From Zea mays (lineage: Eukaryota; Streptophyta; Magnoliopsida; Poales; Poaceae), in NCBI RefSeq assembly GCF_902167145.1, contig NC_050098.1, positions 12,916,501-12,980,500 of the forward strand: a DNA stretch of 64,000 bases, read 5' to 3'. The position numbers were made by a program, and so were the translations under genes. Below, in pieces: positions 44,434-56,704 of the stretch (its first letter is position 1; every line of letters begins with the position of its first letter). The notes under the pieces were generated by a model. It did not search any database. It saw only the letters and a list, made by a program, of their open reading frames with translations, and was not told the origin of the DNA.

Positions 44434-47400
44434 TGTAACACCCACTTTGTAATTGCTAGGAATAATACCAGTAGAGGAACAATTTTTTTCTTTATGTGAG
44501 TTTGATCTTTATGCATCATCTTATGTGAACATCATGCCCAAAAACAATTAATAAAAAAACATATACTACCAAATTATGCATCATGCTCGATTTTATTCTG
44601 TGTGCATTTTGTGACAACATATAATAATGTGAAAAATGTTAAATATCCAAATGGGAAATTAAATCCTAAAAGAAATTCTAAAATTTGGAAAGAAAGAAAG
44701 AAAAATACTATGCAATACAAAAATAAAACTTATAAATAGACAATTTATTCCACAATGATTTATCCAAATCATATACTCAAAAAAAATTGAGTACAAGTTC
44801 ATCACAAATTTGAAATTCAAACTTAGATTCAAAAATAAGAGAAAAGAGAAAGGAAAATGAAAATATAAAAGAAAATGGGTGCTGTGCACTTTGGGCCGAC
44901 CAACCCTGTTTTCGGCCCACAAACAGAAGCCTGCCGCGCAGCCCAGTCCCTATCCCGCGCCCTCTCACCCTGCCACCGACGGATGGGGCCCGCGTGTCAG
45001 CGCATCCCTCCCACGCGCACGCTATGCAGGTTTCTCCCTGACTGTGGACCCGGCGGGTCAGCCACTCACCACGCACAGCACGCCATCCGGTCTTCTTCTC
45101 CCTCCCCAACAGCTTCTCCGCTTCCTACGCGGGCGGGCGGAGGAACGGCGCCGCGAAGCTCAGGCCGATCCGGGAGCGTCGCGCGCCTCTCGCTCCTTCG
45201 CTCAACAGAAGCGCAGCGAGATCCGCCGCAATGGTCGGAGTCGTGCGGCTGGGAGTTGACTCCGTGGCCGGAATTACCGGATCTGCGCGGCGAGCACCCA
45301 CCTGCTCGGACTCTGCCCTAGGTATAAAGCCGGACCTCCCCTCGCCCCTATCCGCTCCACGCCAACCCCTTGGAGCTTGGGACCGAAGCTCGGAGTTTCG
45401 CTGTTCGCAGCCGTGCCGCCATTGCCGAGAGGAGAGAGAGAGTGAGGGAGAGAAAATCTATGTCGCCGTTGTGGTTCTGCTCGTTCGCCGTCGCCATGGC
45501 AGTAAATCCCGCCCGCCGGTGGTCCTTGGATCCTCTGCTTGCTGCCTCTGCCGCGCGTCGACTGCGATGATGCATCTGCCATGGCGCGCCCGCGCTTCCG
45601 TCTCTGCCTGCTGTTCCACGCACTCCCATCTAGCGCAGCTCGCGCGCGCCGGCTCGTCCCACACGTAGCTGCGCTGCCGCGGCTCCCCGTGGCTGCGCTG
45701 GGCGGGGCCAAACGACGTCCTCACCGACCCCGGCGCGAAGACCCAGTGGCGTCGTCGTGATGGTCCCCTGCGACTTGTGTGAAGGAAGAAGAAAGCAATC
45801 CGACCGTCGATCCTGGAATCAAGGGCTGGGAGATAGAAAGTGCGCTAGCCATTGATCCCGCTACGGACGTACAAGATTACAAGTCAGGTAACGGTTCACC
45901 CTTGAAAACGTCAACCGTTTGATCCAGATCTGATGGTGCCAGGGCTGTTGGGCGTGGTTACCGTCGATCTTGTGATCAACGGGCAGTGCTGGATGGGGAG
46001 TCCAGATCTAATCTGATCCGTTGGTAGTCGATCCTTCGGCCTAGATTTCACGGTACCCCTTCGCGGGTATGGTTTGCAGAAGGGCCCCTGTCCTTTATAT
46101 ATATAAACCCACAGTCCACATCCAGTGAAGAAACATTGCGGGTAGGTCCTAAAATTTGCAGATTAGACCCTGACCTTCTGCTGAATGGTTTCCCCAGTCC
46201 AGTTAGCAAATAAAAGGGGATAAATCAATATAGGAAATAAGTTTTTGGTATTAAATTAATGTTAGGAACTTGTTTAATTCATATTAAATCCATTTTAAGT
46301 CCAAATTAATCCATTCCAGTTCCTATAATTTTGTAATAATATTGTTTATCATTTTGTGTCACTGTTTTAACATAAAAGACATATTAAAATTGATATCCTA
46401 ATTAATCTTGTACAAAACACCTAGGATCTTCGGAAAACCATAACTTCATAATCGTAACTCCGAATTTAGTGGTTCTCGATCCCACGATCTTGTAGCACCG
46501 CGTAGATCATTATTATGTAGTATGTTCTTATGTTTGGTGTGATGTTAATTTTGCCTATACCATGTCTGTCTGTATTGCTACGACTAGCAGTGAGGTTACG
46601 AGGATCTGAAGTTCATCCTGTCACCTGGAATCTCAAGTGCCAGGCAAGTTGTGCCCTTGATCACTTTTTTTACCTATTCATGTTCTGATTAATCATAATG
46701 ATCTGCATAGGTTAATTTTGATGGGACCCAATAGGTTACCCTAGTTTGTCTATCTTTATACCTTGTTTACCACTGAACTTTTTGGGTAGTACTTGCTAGT
46801 GCTTTATGTGGTTTTGGGTATGAAGATACATTACTCATGATTATACTTTTGTTATCCGTTGTTATTTATCGTTCATGATAAGATCATTATGTTAATTGGA
46901 ACATGGAGCGACCACCCGGGAAAACAGTGCTACCACAAGGGTTTAATGGGACGCCCTTGGCTGATTAATTAGGAAAGCTAATGGAGGACTACCTTACCCG
47001 AAAGGGGCAAGGGCAGTAGGGGAGTGGTCAGTGTAGGGAGACCCTCGGGAGGATTTTGCTGCGGTGGCGGTCCTGCAAGGGAATTCCTGCATTGGAGCTT
47101 CCTATAAACTGTAGCGGGTTTTCTGAAGCTAGTGGAACTTTGTAAAGGCCTCGTAGTGTTACCCTGCCTCGCCTCCTCGGTAGAGGTGTACGGGAAGTCG
47201 CGATCCCTTGGCAGATGGGTAACATGACTTGTGGGTAAAGATGCGCCACCTCTGCAGAGTGTAAAACTGGTATACTAGCCGTGCTCACGGTCATGAGCGG
47301 CTCGGACCCTCACATGATTAATTTATGGAACTAAATTCAATTTGTCATATGCATTGCATCGCAGGTGATGTTGTTACTTTTGTTCTACTACTTAATTAGG

Positions 47401-47873
47401 TTGGTATTTACTTATACTTAGTAATTGCTAATAAAATTTTGACCAACTTTAAAAGCAATGCTCAGCTCTAACCATCCTCTTTGGTAAGCCTTACACTTCA
47501 CGTGAGCTCCCACCTTTGGTGAGTTCATGCACATTATTCCCCACAACTTGTTGAGCGATGAACGTATGTGAGCTCACTCTTGCTGTCTCACACACACCAC
47601 AGGTCAAGAGCAGGTACCACAGGATGAGGCGCTTGGAGGATGCTGCAATGAGTTCGTGAGAGGTCTAGGTCGTCGTCTCCCAGTCAACTTTGGGTTGCTG
47701 GACCGTTGTCTCCTTATAATGTAATTATTTATTTTGTATAGAACTCCTGTTATATGTAAAGATGTGACATTCGATCCTGTGCCACTATACATCATATGTA
47801 TAAGACTTGGTCCCAGCATACCTGGTGTTTATGTTAACCCCGGGTTTTGGATCCCTAAAATCCGGGTGTTACA
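44434..47873 (+). repeat. LARD 5' LTR
   Basis: 3,440 bp. AT-rich first part, GC-rich middle (about 44880-45760), then AT-rich again. Possible TATA boxes are TATAAA at about 45322 and TATATATAAA at about 46098. The long frames in the GC-rich middle have no recognisable domain and are repeated only because the LTR is. Confidence 0.9.
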
Positions 47874-47877
47874 GAAG

Positions 47878-47889
47878 TGGTATCAGAGG
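47878..47889 (+). other. LARD primer binding site
   Basis: TGGTATCAGAGG, four bases after the LTR end, matches the initiator tRNA-Met type site except for the last base. Confidence 0.85.
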
Positions 47890-49172
47890 AATGTTGACTG
47901 TAGGACGAAACCTAGATAGAACTGGACAACCAATACTTACTTACCTTTGCTACTCTGATTCTTTTCTAAACTTATCTTAATCTTTTCTCATCTAATTCCG
48001 CTTTACTCTGATTATTCTTACCTTTTTCTTTCTAAAGAAAAATGTGGATTTCACACTTTGAAATCTGGTACCTATGGTGACCTTTAGGAATAGGAGACCT
48101 ACTCTTAGGAACAAAACCAAAACTATTTTCGTAAGTATTTGTATGCTTGAATGTTTGTTCTTATGATATTTGTCTGATTTGGATCTTTGATTGATTGTGA
48201 TGAGTTGTGGAGTGATGTCCATAATTACATCTGCATATACATATAGAAAAAAAAACTCATAAAAATAACTAGACAAACCAGATTATCCCCATTAAGGTAT
48301 ATCTAGCTTCATAAGATCCACCTTATCTTAAAAGGTTCTCTCTTATCTTAATAATCTAATCTTATCTCGAAAATATTCTATCCTATCCTAACAGAGCTTT
48401 TGACCTACCTACACCATATAAGCCATCCAATCTTGAAAGATTCTAACACATCCTAATAATATATATCCTAACTTGGTAAATCTATCTAGCCTAAACTAGT
48501 CTAATCTAGTCATATCCATTCTAATCTAGATTTTATATAATCTATTATGATCTAATCTAAAGTAAGTTACTTAATGCTGGTATACAAGATAAGGCCATAC
48601 TCCTAACTCACTTAAGGCTAAATTGGTGGCTGGGATTAACTCGGCCATACCTAATAACTTGACCTACATAATATGTTACATAGTTTATCCAAACCATTCA
48701 GAAGCAAAACATCCAAACCAGATTCCGACTAATCTCATTTAAGTCATAGCCACCTACTACACTTGCTCCTCCACCTACTACTTTATCTTAACTACATGTC
48801 CCTAATTCGGATAACAACTTCAAGAACGAAGATCAAAGATGATCGACCTCATCAAATCAACGAAGGATAAGATTCAAGCCAGATCTTCAAAAGAATCAAG
48901 AGCCACAATCTTGGATGGAGTCTTTCCTTACCCTACTCTTTCTTAACCAAATCTATCTATGCTCTAAATACATCTTCTATCCTACATAATAAAGTGGACA
49001 TACATATATATACCCATACTCTCCTAATCACTCCCTAATGAAAAAAGAGAGACTCTTGATTTTTCTTGAACTAATTAGAAACAAAAAAAAAAGCTAAATT
49101 GAAAACTATTCTCCTTATATCACTTTTCTTACAAATCTCGAGGACGAGATTATTTTTAAGGGGGGTAGGATT
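47890..49172 (+). other. LARD interior, non-coding, ending in a purine tract
   Basis: About 1.28 kb of AT-rich sequence rich in TAATCTAATCTTATCT-like motifs (48290-48600) with no protein domain. It ends in TTTTTAAGGGGGGTAGGATT (about 49153-49172), the polypurine tract for plus-strand priming. Confidence 0.85.
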
Positions 49173-52100
49173 TGTAACACCCACTTTGTAATTGCTAGGA
49201 ATAATACCAGTAGAGGAACAATTTTTTTTCTTTATGTGAGTTTGATCTTTATGCATCATCTTATGTGAACATCATGCCCAAAAACAATTAATAAAAAAAC
49301 ATATACTACCAAATTATGCATCATGCTCGATTTTATTCTGTGTGCATTTTGTGACAACATATAATAATGTGAAAAATGTTAAATATCCAAATGGGAAATT
49401 AAATCCTAAAAGAAATTCTAAAATTTGGAAAGAAAGAAAGAAAAATACTATGCAATACAAAAATAAAACTTATAAATAGACAATTTATTCCACAATGATT
49501 TATCCAAATCATATACTCAAAAAAAATTGAGTACAAGTTCATCACAAATTTGAAATTCAAACTTAGATTCAAAAATAAGAGAAAAGAGAAAGGAAAATGA
49601 AAATATAAAAGAAAATGGGTGCTGTGCACTTTGGGCCGACCAACCCTGTTTTCGGCCCACAAACAGAAGCCTGCCGCGCAGCCCAGTCCCTATCCCGCGC
49701 CCTCTCACCCTGCCACCGACGGATGGGGCCCGCGTGTCAGCGCATCCCTCCCACGCGCACGCTATGCAGGTTTCTCCCTGACTGTGGACCCGGCGGGTCA
49801 GCCACTCACCACGCACAGCACGCCATCCGGTCTTCTTCTCCCTCCCCAACAGCTTCTCCGCTTCCTACGCGGGCGGGCGGAGGAACGGCGCCGCGAAGCT
49901 CAGGCCGATCCGGGAGCGTCGCGCGCCTCTCGCTCCTTCGCTCAACAGAAGCGCAGCGAGATCCGCCGCAATGGTCGGAGTCGTGCGGCTGGGAGTTGAC
50001 TCCGTGGCCGGAATTACCGGATTTGCGCGGCGAGCACCCACCTGCTCGGACTCTGCCCTAGGTATAAAGCCGGACCTCCCCTCGCCCCTATCCGCTCCAC
50101 GCCAACCCCTTGGAGCTTGGGACCGAAGCTCGGAGTTTCGCTGTTCGCAGCCGTGCCGCCATTGCCGAGAGGAGAGAGAGAGTGAGGGAGAGAAAATCTA
50201 TGTCGCCGTTGTGGTTCTGCTCGTTCGCCGTCGCCATGGCAGTAAATCCCGCCCGCCGGTGGTCCTTGGATCCTCTGCTTGCTGCCTCTGCCGCGCGTCG
50301 ACTGCGATGATGCATCTGCCATGGCGCGCCCGCGCTTCCGTCTCTGCCTGCTGTTCCACGCACTCCCATCTAGCGCAGCTCGCGCGCGCCGGCTCGTCCC
50401 ACACGTAGCTGCGCTGCCGCGGCTCCCCGTGGCTGCGCTGGGCGGGGCCAAACGACGTCCTCACCGACCCCGGCGCGAAGACCCAGTGGCGTCGTCGTGA
50501 TGGTCCCCTGCGACTTGTGTGAAGGAAGAAGAAAGCAATCCGACCGTCGATCCTGGAATCAAGGGCTGGGAGATAGAAAGTGCGCTAGCCATTGATCCCG
50601 CTACGGACGTACAAGATTACAAGTCAGGTAACGGTTCACCCTTGAAAACGTCAACCGTTTGATCCAGATCTGATGGTGCCAGGGCTGTTGGGCGTGGTTA
50701 CCGTCGATCTTGTGATCAACGGGCAGTGCTGGATGGGGAGTCCAGATCTAATCTGATCCGTTGGTAGTCGATCCTTCGGCCTAGATTTCACGGTACCCCT
50801 TCGCGGGTATGGTTTGCAGAAGGGCCCCTGTCCTTTATATATATAAACCCACAGTCCACATCCAGTGAAGAAACATTGCGGGTAGGTCCTAAAATTTGCA
50901 GATTAGACCCTGACCTTCTGCTGAATGGTTTCCCCAGTCCAGTTAGCAAATAAAAGGGGATAAATCAATATAGGAAATAAGTTTTTGGTATTAAATTAAT
51001 GTTAGGAACTTGTTTAATTCATATTAAATCCATTTTAAGTCCAAATTAATCCATTCCAGTTCCTATAATTTTGTAATAATATTGTTTATCATTTTGTGTC
51101 ACTGTTTTAACATAAAAGACATATTAAAATTGATATCCTAATTAATCTTGTACAAAACACCTAGGATCTTCGGAAAACCATAACTTCATAATCGTAACTC
51201 CGAATTTAGTGGTTCTCGATCCCACGATCTTGTAGCACCGCATAGATCATTATTATGTAGTATGTTCTTATGTTTGGTGTGATGTTAATTTTGCCTATAC
51301 CATGTCTGTCTGTATTGCTACGACTAGCAGTGAGGTTACGAGGATCTGAAGTTCATCCTGTCACCTGGAATCTCAAGTGCCAGGCAAGTTGTGCCCTTGA
51401 TCACTTCTTTTTACCTATTCATGTTCTGATTAATCATAATGATCTGCATAGGTTAATTTTGATGGGACCCAATAGGTTACCCTAGTTTGTCTATCTTTAT
51501 ACCTTGTTTACCACTGAACTTTTTGGGTAGTACTTGCTAGTGCTTTATGTGGTTTTGGGTATGAAGATACATTACTCATGATTATACTTTTGTTATCCGT
51601 TGTTATTTATCGTTCATGATAAGATCATTATGTTAATTGGAACATGGAGCGACCACCCGGGAAAACAGTGCTACCACAAGGGTTTAATGGGACGCCCTTG
51701 GCTGATTAATTAGGAAAGCTAGTGGAGGACTACCTTACCCGAAAGGGGCAAGGGCAGTAGGGGAGTGGTCAGTGTAGGGAGACCCTCGGGAGGATTTTGC
51801 TGCGATGGCGGTCCTGCAAGGGAATTCCTGCATTGGAGCTTCCTATAAACTGTAGCGGGTTTTCTGAAGCTAGTGGAACTTTGTAAAGGCCTCGTAGTGT
51901 TACCCTGCCTCGCCTCCTCGGTAGAGGTGTACGGGAAGTCGCGATCCCTTGGCAGATGGGTAACATGACTTGTGGGTAAAGATGCGCCACCTCTGCAGAG
52001 TGTAAAACTGGTATACTAGCCGTGCTCACGGTCATGAGCGGCTCGGACCCTCACATGATTAATTTATGGAACTAAATTCAATTTGTCATATGCATTGCAT

Positions 52101-52614
52101 CGCAGGTGATGTTGTTACTTTTGTTCTACTACTTAATTGGGTTGGTATTTACTTATACTTAGTAATTGCTAATAAAATTTTGACCAACTTTAAAAGCAAT
52201 GCTCAGCTCTAACCATCCTCTTTGGTAAGCCTTACACTTCACGTGAGCTCCCACCTTTGGTGAGTTCATGCACATTATTCCCCACAACTTGTTGAGCGAT
52301 GAACGTATGTGAGCTCACTCTTGCTGTCTCACACACACCACAGGTCAAGAGCAGGTACCACAGGATGAGGCGCTTGGAGGATGCTGCAATGAGTTCGTGA
52401 GAGGTCTAGGTCGTCGTCTCCCAGTCAACTTTGGGTTGCTGGACCGTTGTCTCCTTATAATGTAATTATTTATTTTGTATAGAACTCCTGTTATATGTAA
52501 AGATGTGACATTCGATCCTGTGCCACTATACATCATATGTATGAGACTTGGTCCCAGCATACCTGGTGTTTATGTTAACCCCGGGTTTTGGATCCCTAAA
52601 ATCCGGGTGTTACA
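49173..52614 (+). repeat. LARD 3' LTR
   Basis: 3,442 bp. By eye it differs from the 5' LTR by about six substitutions and two one-base insertions (a longer T-run near 49222 and near 51406). This is about 0.2% and suggests a very recent insertion. Confidence 0.9.
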
Positions 52615-52865
52615 CCCTAGGGTTGGGCGAAGCGGAGTTCGTCGTCTTCCGGGGCCTTAGCCCGAGTCCGAGCCCTGGTTCGGGCGAAGCGGAGTTCGTC
52701 GTCTTCCGGGGCTTAGCCCGAGTCCGAGCCCTGGGTCGGGCGGAGCGGAGTTCGCCGTCTTCCGGGGCTTAGCCCGAGTCCGAGCCCTCGGTCGGGCGGA
52801 GCGGAGTTCGCCGTCTTCCAGGGCTTAGCCCGAGTCCGAGCCCTGGGTCGGGCGGAGCGGAGTTC

Positions 52866-54789
52866 TGAAAGCTCTCTTGTGAGTTTTGGTGTTTGGAAGA
52901 CAACTCAATTAAAGGACTAACAAGTGTACTAAGTGTTGAACAGGTGCTTAAAGTAAAGCCTACAGGGTTCAACACAAGTGAACAAATATGATGGTCCAAG
53001 AACTGGATTATGGATACATAATGGACATCACGAGTAAGATGGACATTGCAAAAGTGACTCGGGTGCGTAGCTCGGAGACAACTGATCAAGCCAAGGACGA
53101 AGGCAAGAAAAGCTTCGAGGTACCAAGTGCACGGGAGAAGGTCAAGGAGGCTGAGGAACCCAAAGCCAAGGGTGAAGAAGAATGCTTGCAAAGTCAAGGG
53201 TGATCGAGTTGAGAACAGCTACGGCACATCAAGGATCACTACATAAGGACGTGACTTACAGCCAATGAGGTAACAGCTACAGTTATGTGGTGTAAGTCAT
53301 AAGGCTCAAGATCAAGCTCTAAGGAGGAAATCAAGGCCACTAGAAGGAGAACAAGTGTCAAAATCAGAAGTGGAAGCAGCCCAAAAGAGCTAAGTTCACT
53401 TTGATCTTTAGTTTGGGTTATTCCTATGTTTGGAGATGTTCTATGTGACCTTTACAGGATGTTGGAGCCAAGTGATGTCAATCTAGATCAAGTCAAGCCG
53501 ACTTGATGATTTATGAGTCCAACATCAAAGCTCAAGCATGTGGAATGCTATAGATTTAATGTTTAAGAGAAGGTATGTTTCTATACTTAGTACATTGGTT
53601 TTGTGGACTAATATACTTGTCTAAGTGTTAGAAACAGAAAGAAGAAGAAAAGAAGAGAGGTGCAAAGGGCTTGGCTATGTACAGCCAAGGCAGCTCAGCC
53701 TGGCACACCGGACTGTCCGGTGGTGCACCGGACAGTGTCCGGTGCGCCAGGCTGAACTCTGGCGAACTAGCCGCTCTCGGGAATTCACCGGCGACGTACG
53801 ACTATAATTCACCGGACTGTCCGGTGTGCACCGGACTGTCCGGTGAGCCAACGGTCGGCCGGGCCAACGGTCGGCCGCGAGATCTGCGCGGGACACGTGG
53901 CCGAGCCAACGGCTAGATGGAGGCACCGGACTGTCCGGTGTGCACCGGACATGTCCGGTGCGCCAACGGCTCCAAGACTGCCAACGGTCGGCTTCGCCAT
54001 AGAAGGAAAGAAATCGGGCACCGGACTGTCCGGTGCGCCACCCGACAGAAAGAAAGTATTGCCTTCCAAATGGGATTCCAACGGCTCCTAGGCCCCTTGT
54101 GCCTATAAAAGGGACCCCTAGGCGCCTTAAGCAAATGTACAAGTGCAGCCAACAAGTGTAGACATCACTCGAATCAATTCTCACTCTCCCTCTAGTGTGT
54201 AACTCTATAGTTTGTGTAGAAGGCACAGCTATAAGCCTTTAGAGAGAGGAGAAGTGCTGCTAAGAGCTAGAGCAAGGTCTTGAGCGTATCGTTACTCTGC
54301 CAAGGTGCTGCCAAGAAGTGTGTAAGCAGCCACAGTGTTGTTGTAACCCAAATCAATAGTGAAAGGCTCTATCTGTCATACTGACAGATCTGAGCAAACG
54401 GAGGAAGGAGTTGAAATAGACTCCAAGCCCAGGTGTGGCTAACTCCAACGAGGACTAGGCAAGCATTTCAGGCTTGGCCGAACCTCGGGATAAATCCTTG
54501 CGTCTGTGTGCTCTGTTCTGTATTGTATCCTGACTCTCTGCCTTACTCGTCTTTATATCTGCACTTCAATACTTATCTGTGGTATAAGCTTTATTTGAAG
54601 TGCAGGACATATTGAGACAGGATCTCCGATTCCACTGCAACCTACTCGAAGGATCTTCTCATTCCACTGCGTACTAAGTCTTCGAGTAGAGTAAGAATTT
54701 AAGTTTTAAAGTAATAAGTTTTATTCGCCTATTCACCCCCCCCTCTAGGCGACATCCAGATCCTGTTCCCGGGTCAAAGGGAACTTTCA
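52866..54789 (+). repeat. Gag-only element, 5' LTR
   Basis: 1,924 bp, TGAAAGCTCTC...GAACTTTCA. TATAAAAG at 54114-54121. CACCGGACTGTCCGGTG palindromes occur near 53706, 53809, 53825, 53925 and 54018, with the variant CACCGGACATGTCCGGTG near 53943. Confidence 0.92.
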
Positions 54790-54791
54790 AT

Positions 54792-54803
54792 TGGTATCAG
54801 AGC
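54792..54803 (+). other. Primer binding site of the gag-only element
   Basis: TGGTATCAGAGC two bases after the LTR end, initiator tRNA-Met type. Confidence 0.9.
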
Positions 54804-54837
54804 TAGGCCTCTCCAGTGTGGGCTTAGCCGTCCGGAG

Positions 54838-56704
54838 ATGACGATGTCGTCACAAGAGGTAACTGTAGAACTTCTTTTAGGCGATGGCTCTAATTACAAG
54901 TCTTGGTCTGTCTCTATTTATAGTGCTTTCATGAGTGTTGATCCTGATTTGAGACAGGTCTTTAGTAGTAGTATTTTTCCCTCTAATATTAGTAAAAATC
55001 CTTCCAATGAAGAACTAAGATGTTTAACTCTAAATCATCATGCATGCAACATCTTAGTTAATTCTCTATCTAGAGGTGCCTATTTTGCCATCATGAGTAG
55101 TGATAGTGATCTATTTGTTGATGCTCATGATTTATGGAATAGGATTAAAGAAAAATATTTTGTGGCAAACTGTGATGCTCCTACTCCCTATATTACTTGT
55201 GATACTAACCATTCAAAAGGGAGAAGAACAAGAACGATGGCACCCAAACGATGAATCCACCTCGTCGACAGGTTTGTTCTCCACTAGTGATAAATGTTTT
55301 ATTGCTAACAATGATGGTGGAGACGAAAGCCATGATGAGGAGGAATATGAGGATGATAGCGAGGATGAGTCTTCATCATCACAAGGCACATTTTCCTATA
55401 TTGCTTCCACTGACATTAATGACAGGGAAAATGAGACCGATTATGTGGAGGAAGAGGAGATTCGCCGTTTCTACAACCATCTCAACAAAGCGGACAAAGC
55501 TCTCTTGGTTAAGTTGTTGAGAAGAAACAAGGAACAAGGCGAGACACTTCTCAGGCTAGAGGAGACTCTCATCAAAACCAGCGACAGCCTGGAGAAGATG
55601 ACCAAAGAACATGAGGAGCTAAAGTACTCTCATGGGAATTTGGTCCAACGGTATGAATCGATTTTAATTGAGCAAAGAAATAATCATGATGTATTATCTA
55701 ATGCTGCTCAACTTAAAATTGAAGATTCTATGCTTAGGAATCAAGTAGAATTGTTAAGTCATGATAACCTTGCTCTTACTAAAAAATATGACTTATTGTC
55801 TTGTTATCATGATAATCTCTTGGATAGACATATCATGCTTGAAGTTGCTCATGAGGTCGTAATTACGAACTTAAATTCATGTGAACTTCATTCTTGCACA
55901 AGTACACATTTAGATAATTCATCTCCATGTGCTAACCCCTGTTGTTCAAAAGAAAGCCAATGTTTGAATAAGCATCAAGCTGCAGGGTCACAAAAGAAAT
56001 TGTGTGGGAACAAGAAGCAAAGACAACTGAGGAGAAGACACATTGCTCAACTCTCTCAAGATATCCACGGGCGCGTGGTGAAGAAGCTTGAGAAAGGAAA
56101 AACTGCAGCAAGTGTCAAGCTCAATAAGAAAAATGTTCCTAAAGATGAAGAAATCAACATGAGCCTGGAAAAAGGTAAAGATTCAATTAATCATGTTGTT
56201 TGCACTGACCTTCTGTCCATGTCATTCAAGTACAAAAAGGAAAAAGGAAAAAGGAGGTGTTTCAAGTGCAAGAAGTTAGGCCACCTCATCGTGTCTTGTC
56301 CGTACAAAGACAAGAATGAAGGGACAAGGAGTTGTTTTGGATGCAACAATAAGGACCACACGATCACTTCATGTCCGGTCATGAAGAATCAAGGATATGC
56401 ATCCTCCAAGGTGACCCTCACCAAGGAAAATGACACACATCAAGCGTCATGTCAGGTTGAGCGACGCTTCTGCTACAAGTGTGGTGAGCAGGGTCATCTA
56501 TCCAAGGTATGTTATAAAGGTAAGATTCCTAAGCAAGTGAATTTGTGTCAATCTTATTCGCGTAGGAGACCCAAATCATACACTTGTGCTAGATCTATAA
56601 CGAGATCACCTAGAACAAGCACAAAGGCAATTTGGGTACCAAAGGCACATTTAGATGATCATTATGTACCCATCCCGAGATGGGTACCAAACTGTGCTAA
56701 CTAG
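54838..56704 (+). CDS. Gag polyprotein of the gag-only Sirevirus, one frameshift
   Basis: Starts MTMSSQEVTVELLLGDGSNY, 35 bases after the primer site. The capsid region runs in frame to about 55210; the remainder (acidic DGGDESHDEEEYEDDSEDE, coiled coil from about 55460, basic segment, knuckles) continues in the next frame from about 55220 to 56704. Three CCHC knuckles are visible: CFKCKKLGHLIVSC (56259-56300), CFGCNNKDHTITSC (56333-56374) and CYKCGEQGHLSKVC (56471-56512). The two frames overlap at 55100-55254, so either one indel has occurred or a +1 shift is used. Gag forms the particle that packages element RNA. Confidence 0.8.

Larger units (their letters stand above)
44434..52614 (+). 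mobile_element. LARD-like non-autonomous LTR element (3.44-kb LTRs, non-coding interior)
   Basis: 8,181 bp: LTR 44434-47873, interior 47874-49172, LTR 49173-52614. Both LTRs run from TGTAACACCC to GGGTGTTACA. Flanks are CCCTG and CCCTA, a target duplication with one mismatch. The interior has a tRNA-Met primer site and a purine tract but no gag or pol domain. CTCGAGGACGAGATTATTTT before the purine tract is the usual 3' end of Del/Tekay chromoviruses, so it is probably a derivative of that clade mobilised by a relative. Confidence 0.9.

Noticed and set aside
44094..44519. 141-codon frame with repeated GSDSASADDLRLARPR segments
   Set aside because: A translation of the 48-bp tandem array in an LTR that runs into the nested LARD; not a gene.
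44875..45760. Long frames in the GC-rich part of the LARD LTR, identical at 49615-50500
   Set aside because: They are identical because LTRs are copies; several frames are open on both strands, and composition is that of GC-rich non-coding DNA.
47878..47889. tRNA gene suggested by tRNA-like sequence
   Set aside because: This and the similar sites are primer binding sites complementary to the 3' end of tRNA-Met; no cloverleaf is present.
53671..54226. Frames of 80-180 codons with repeated HRTVRC or TGQSGA motifs in Sirevirus LTRs
   Set aside because: They are translations of the CACCGGACTGTCCGGTG palindromes; the same motifs appear on both strands.
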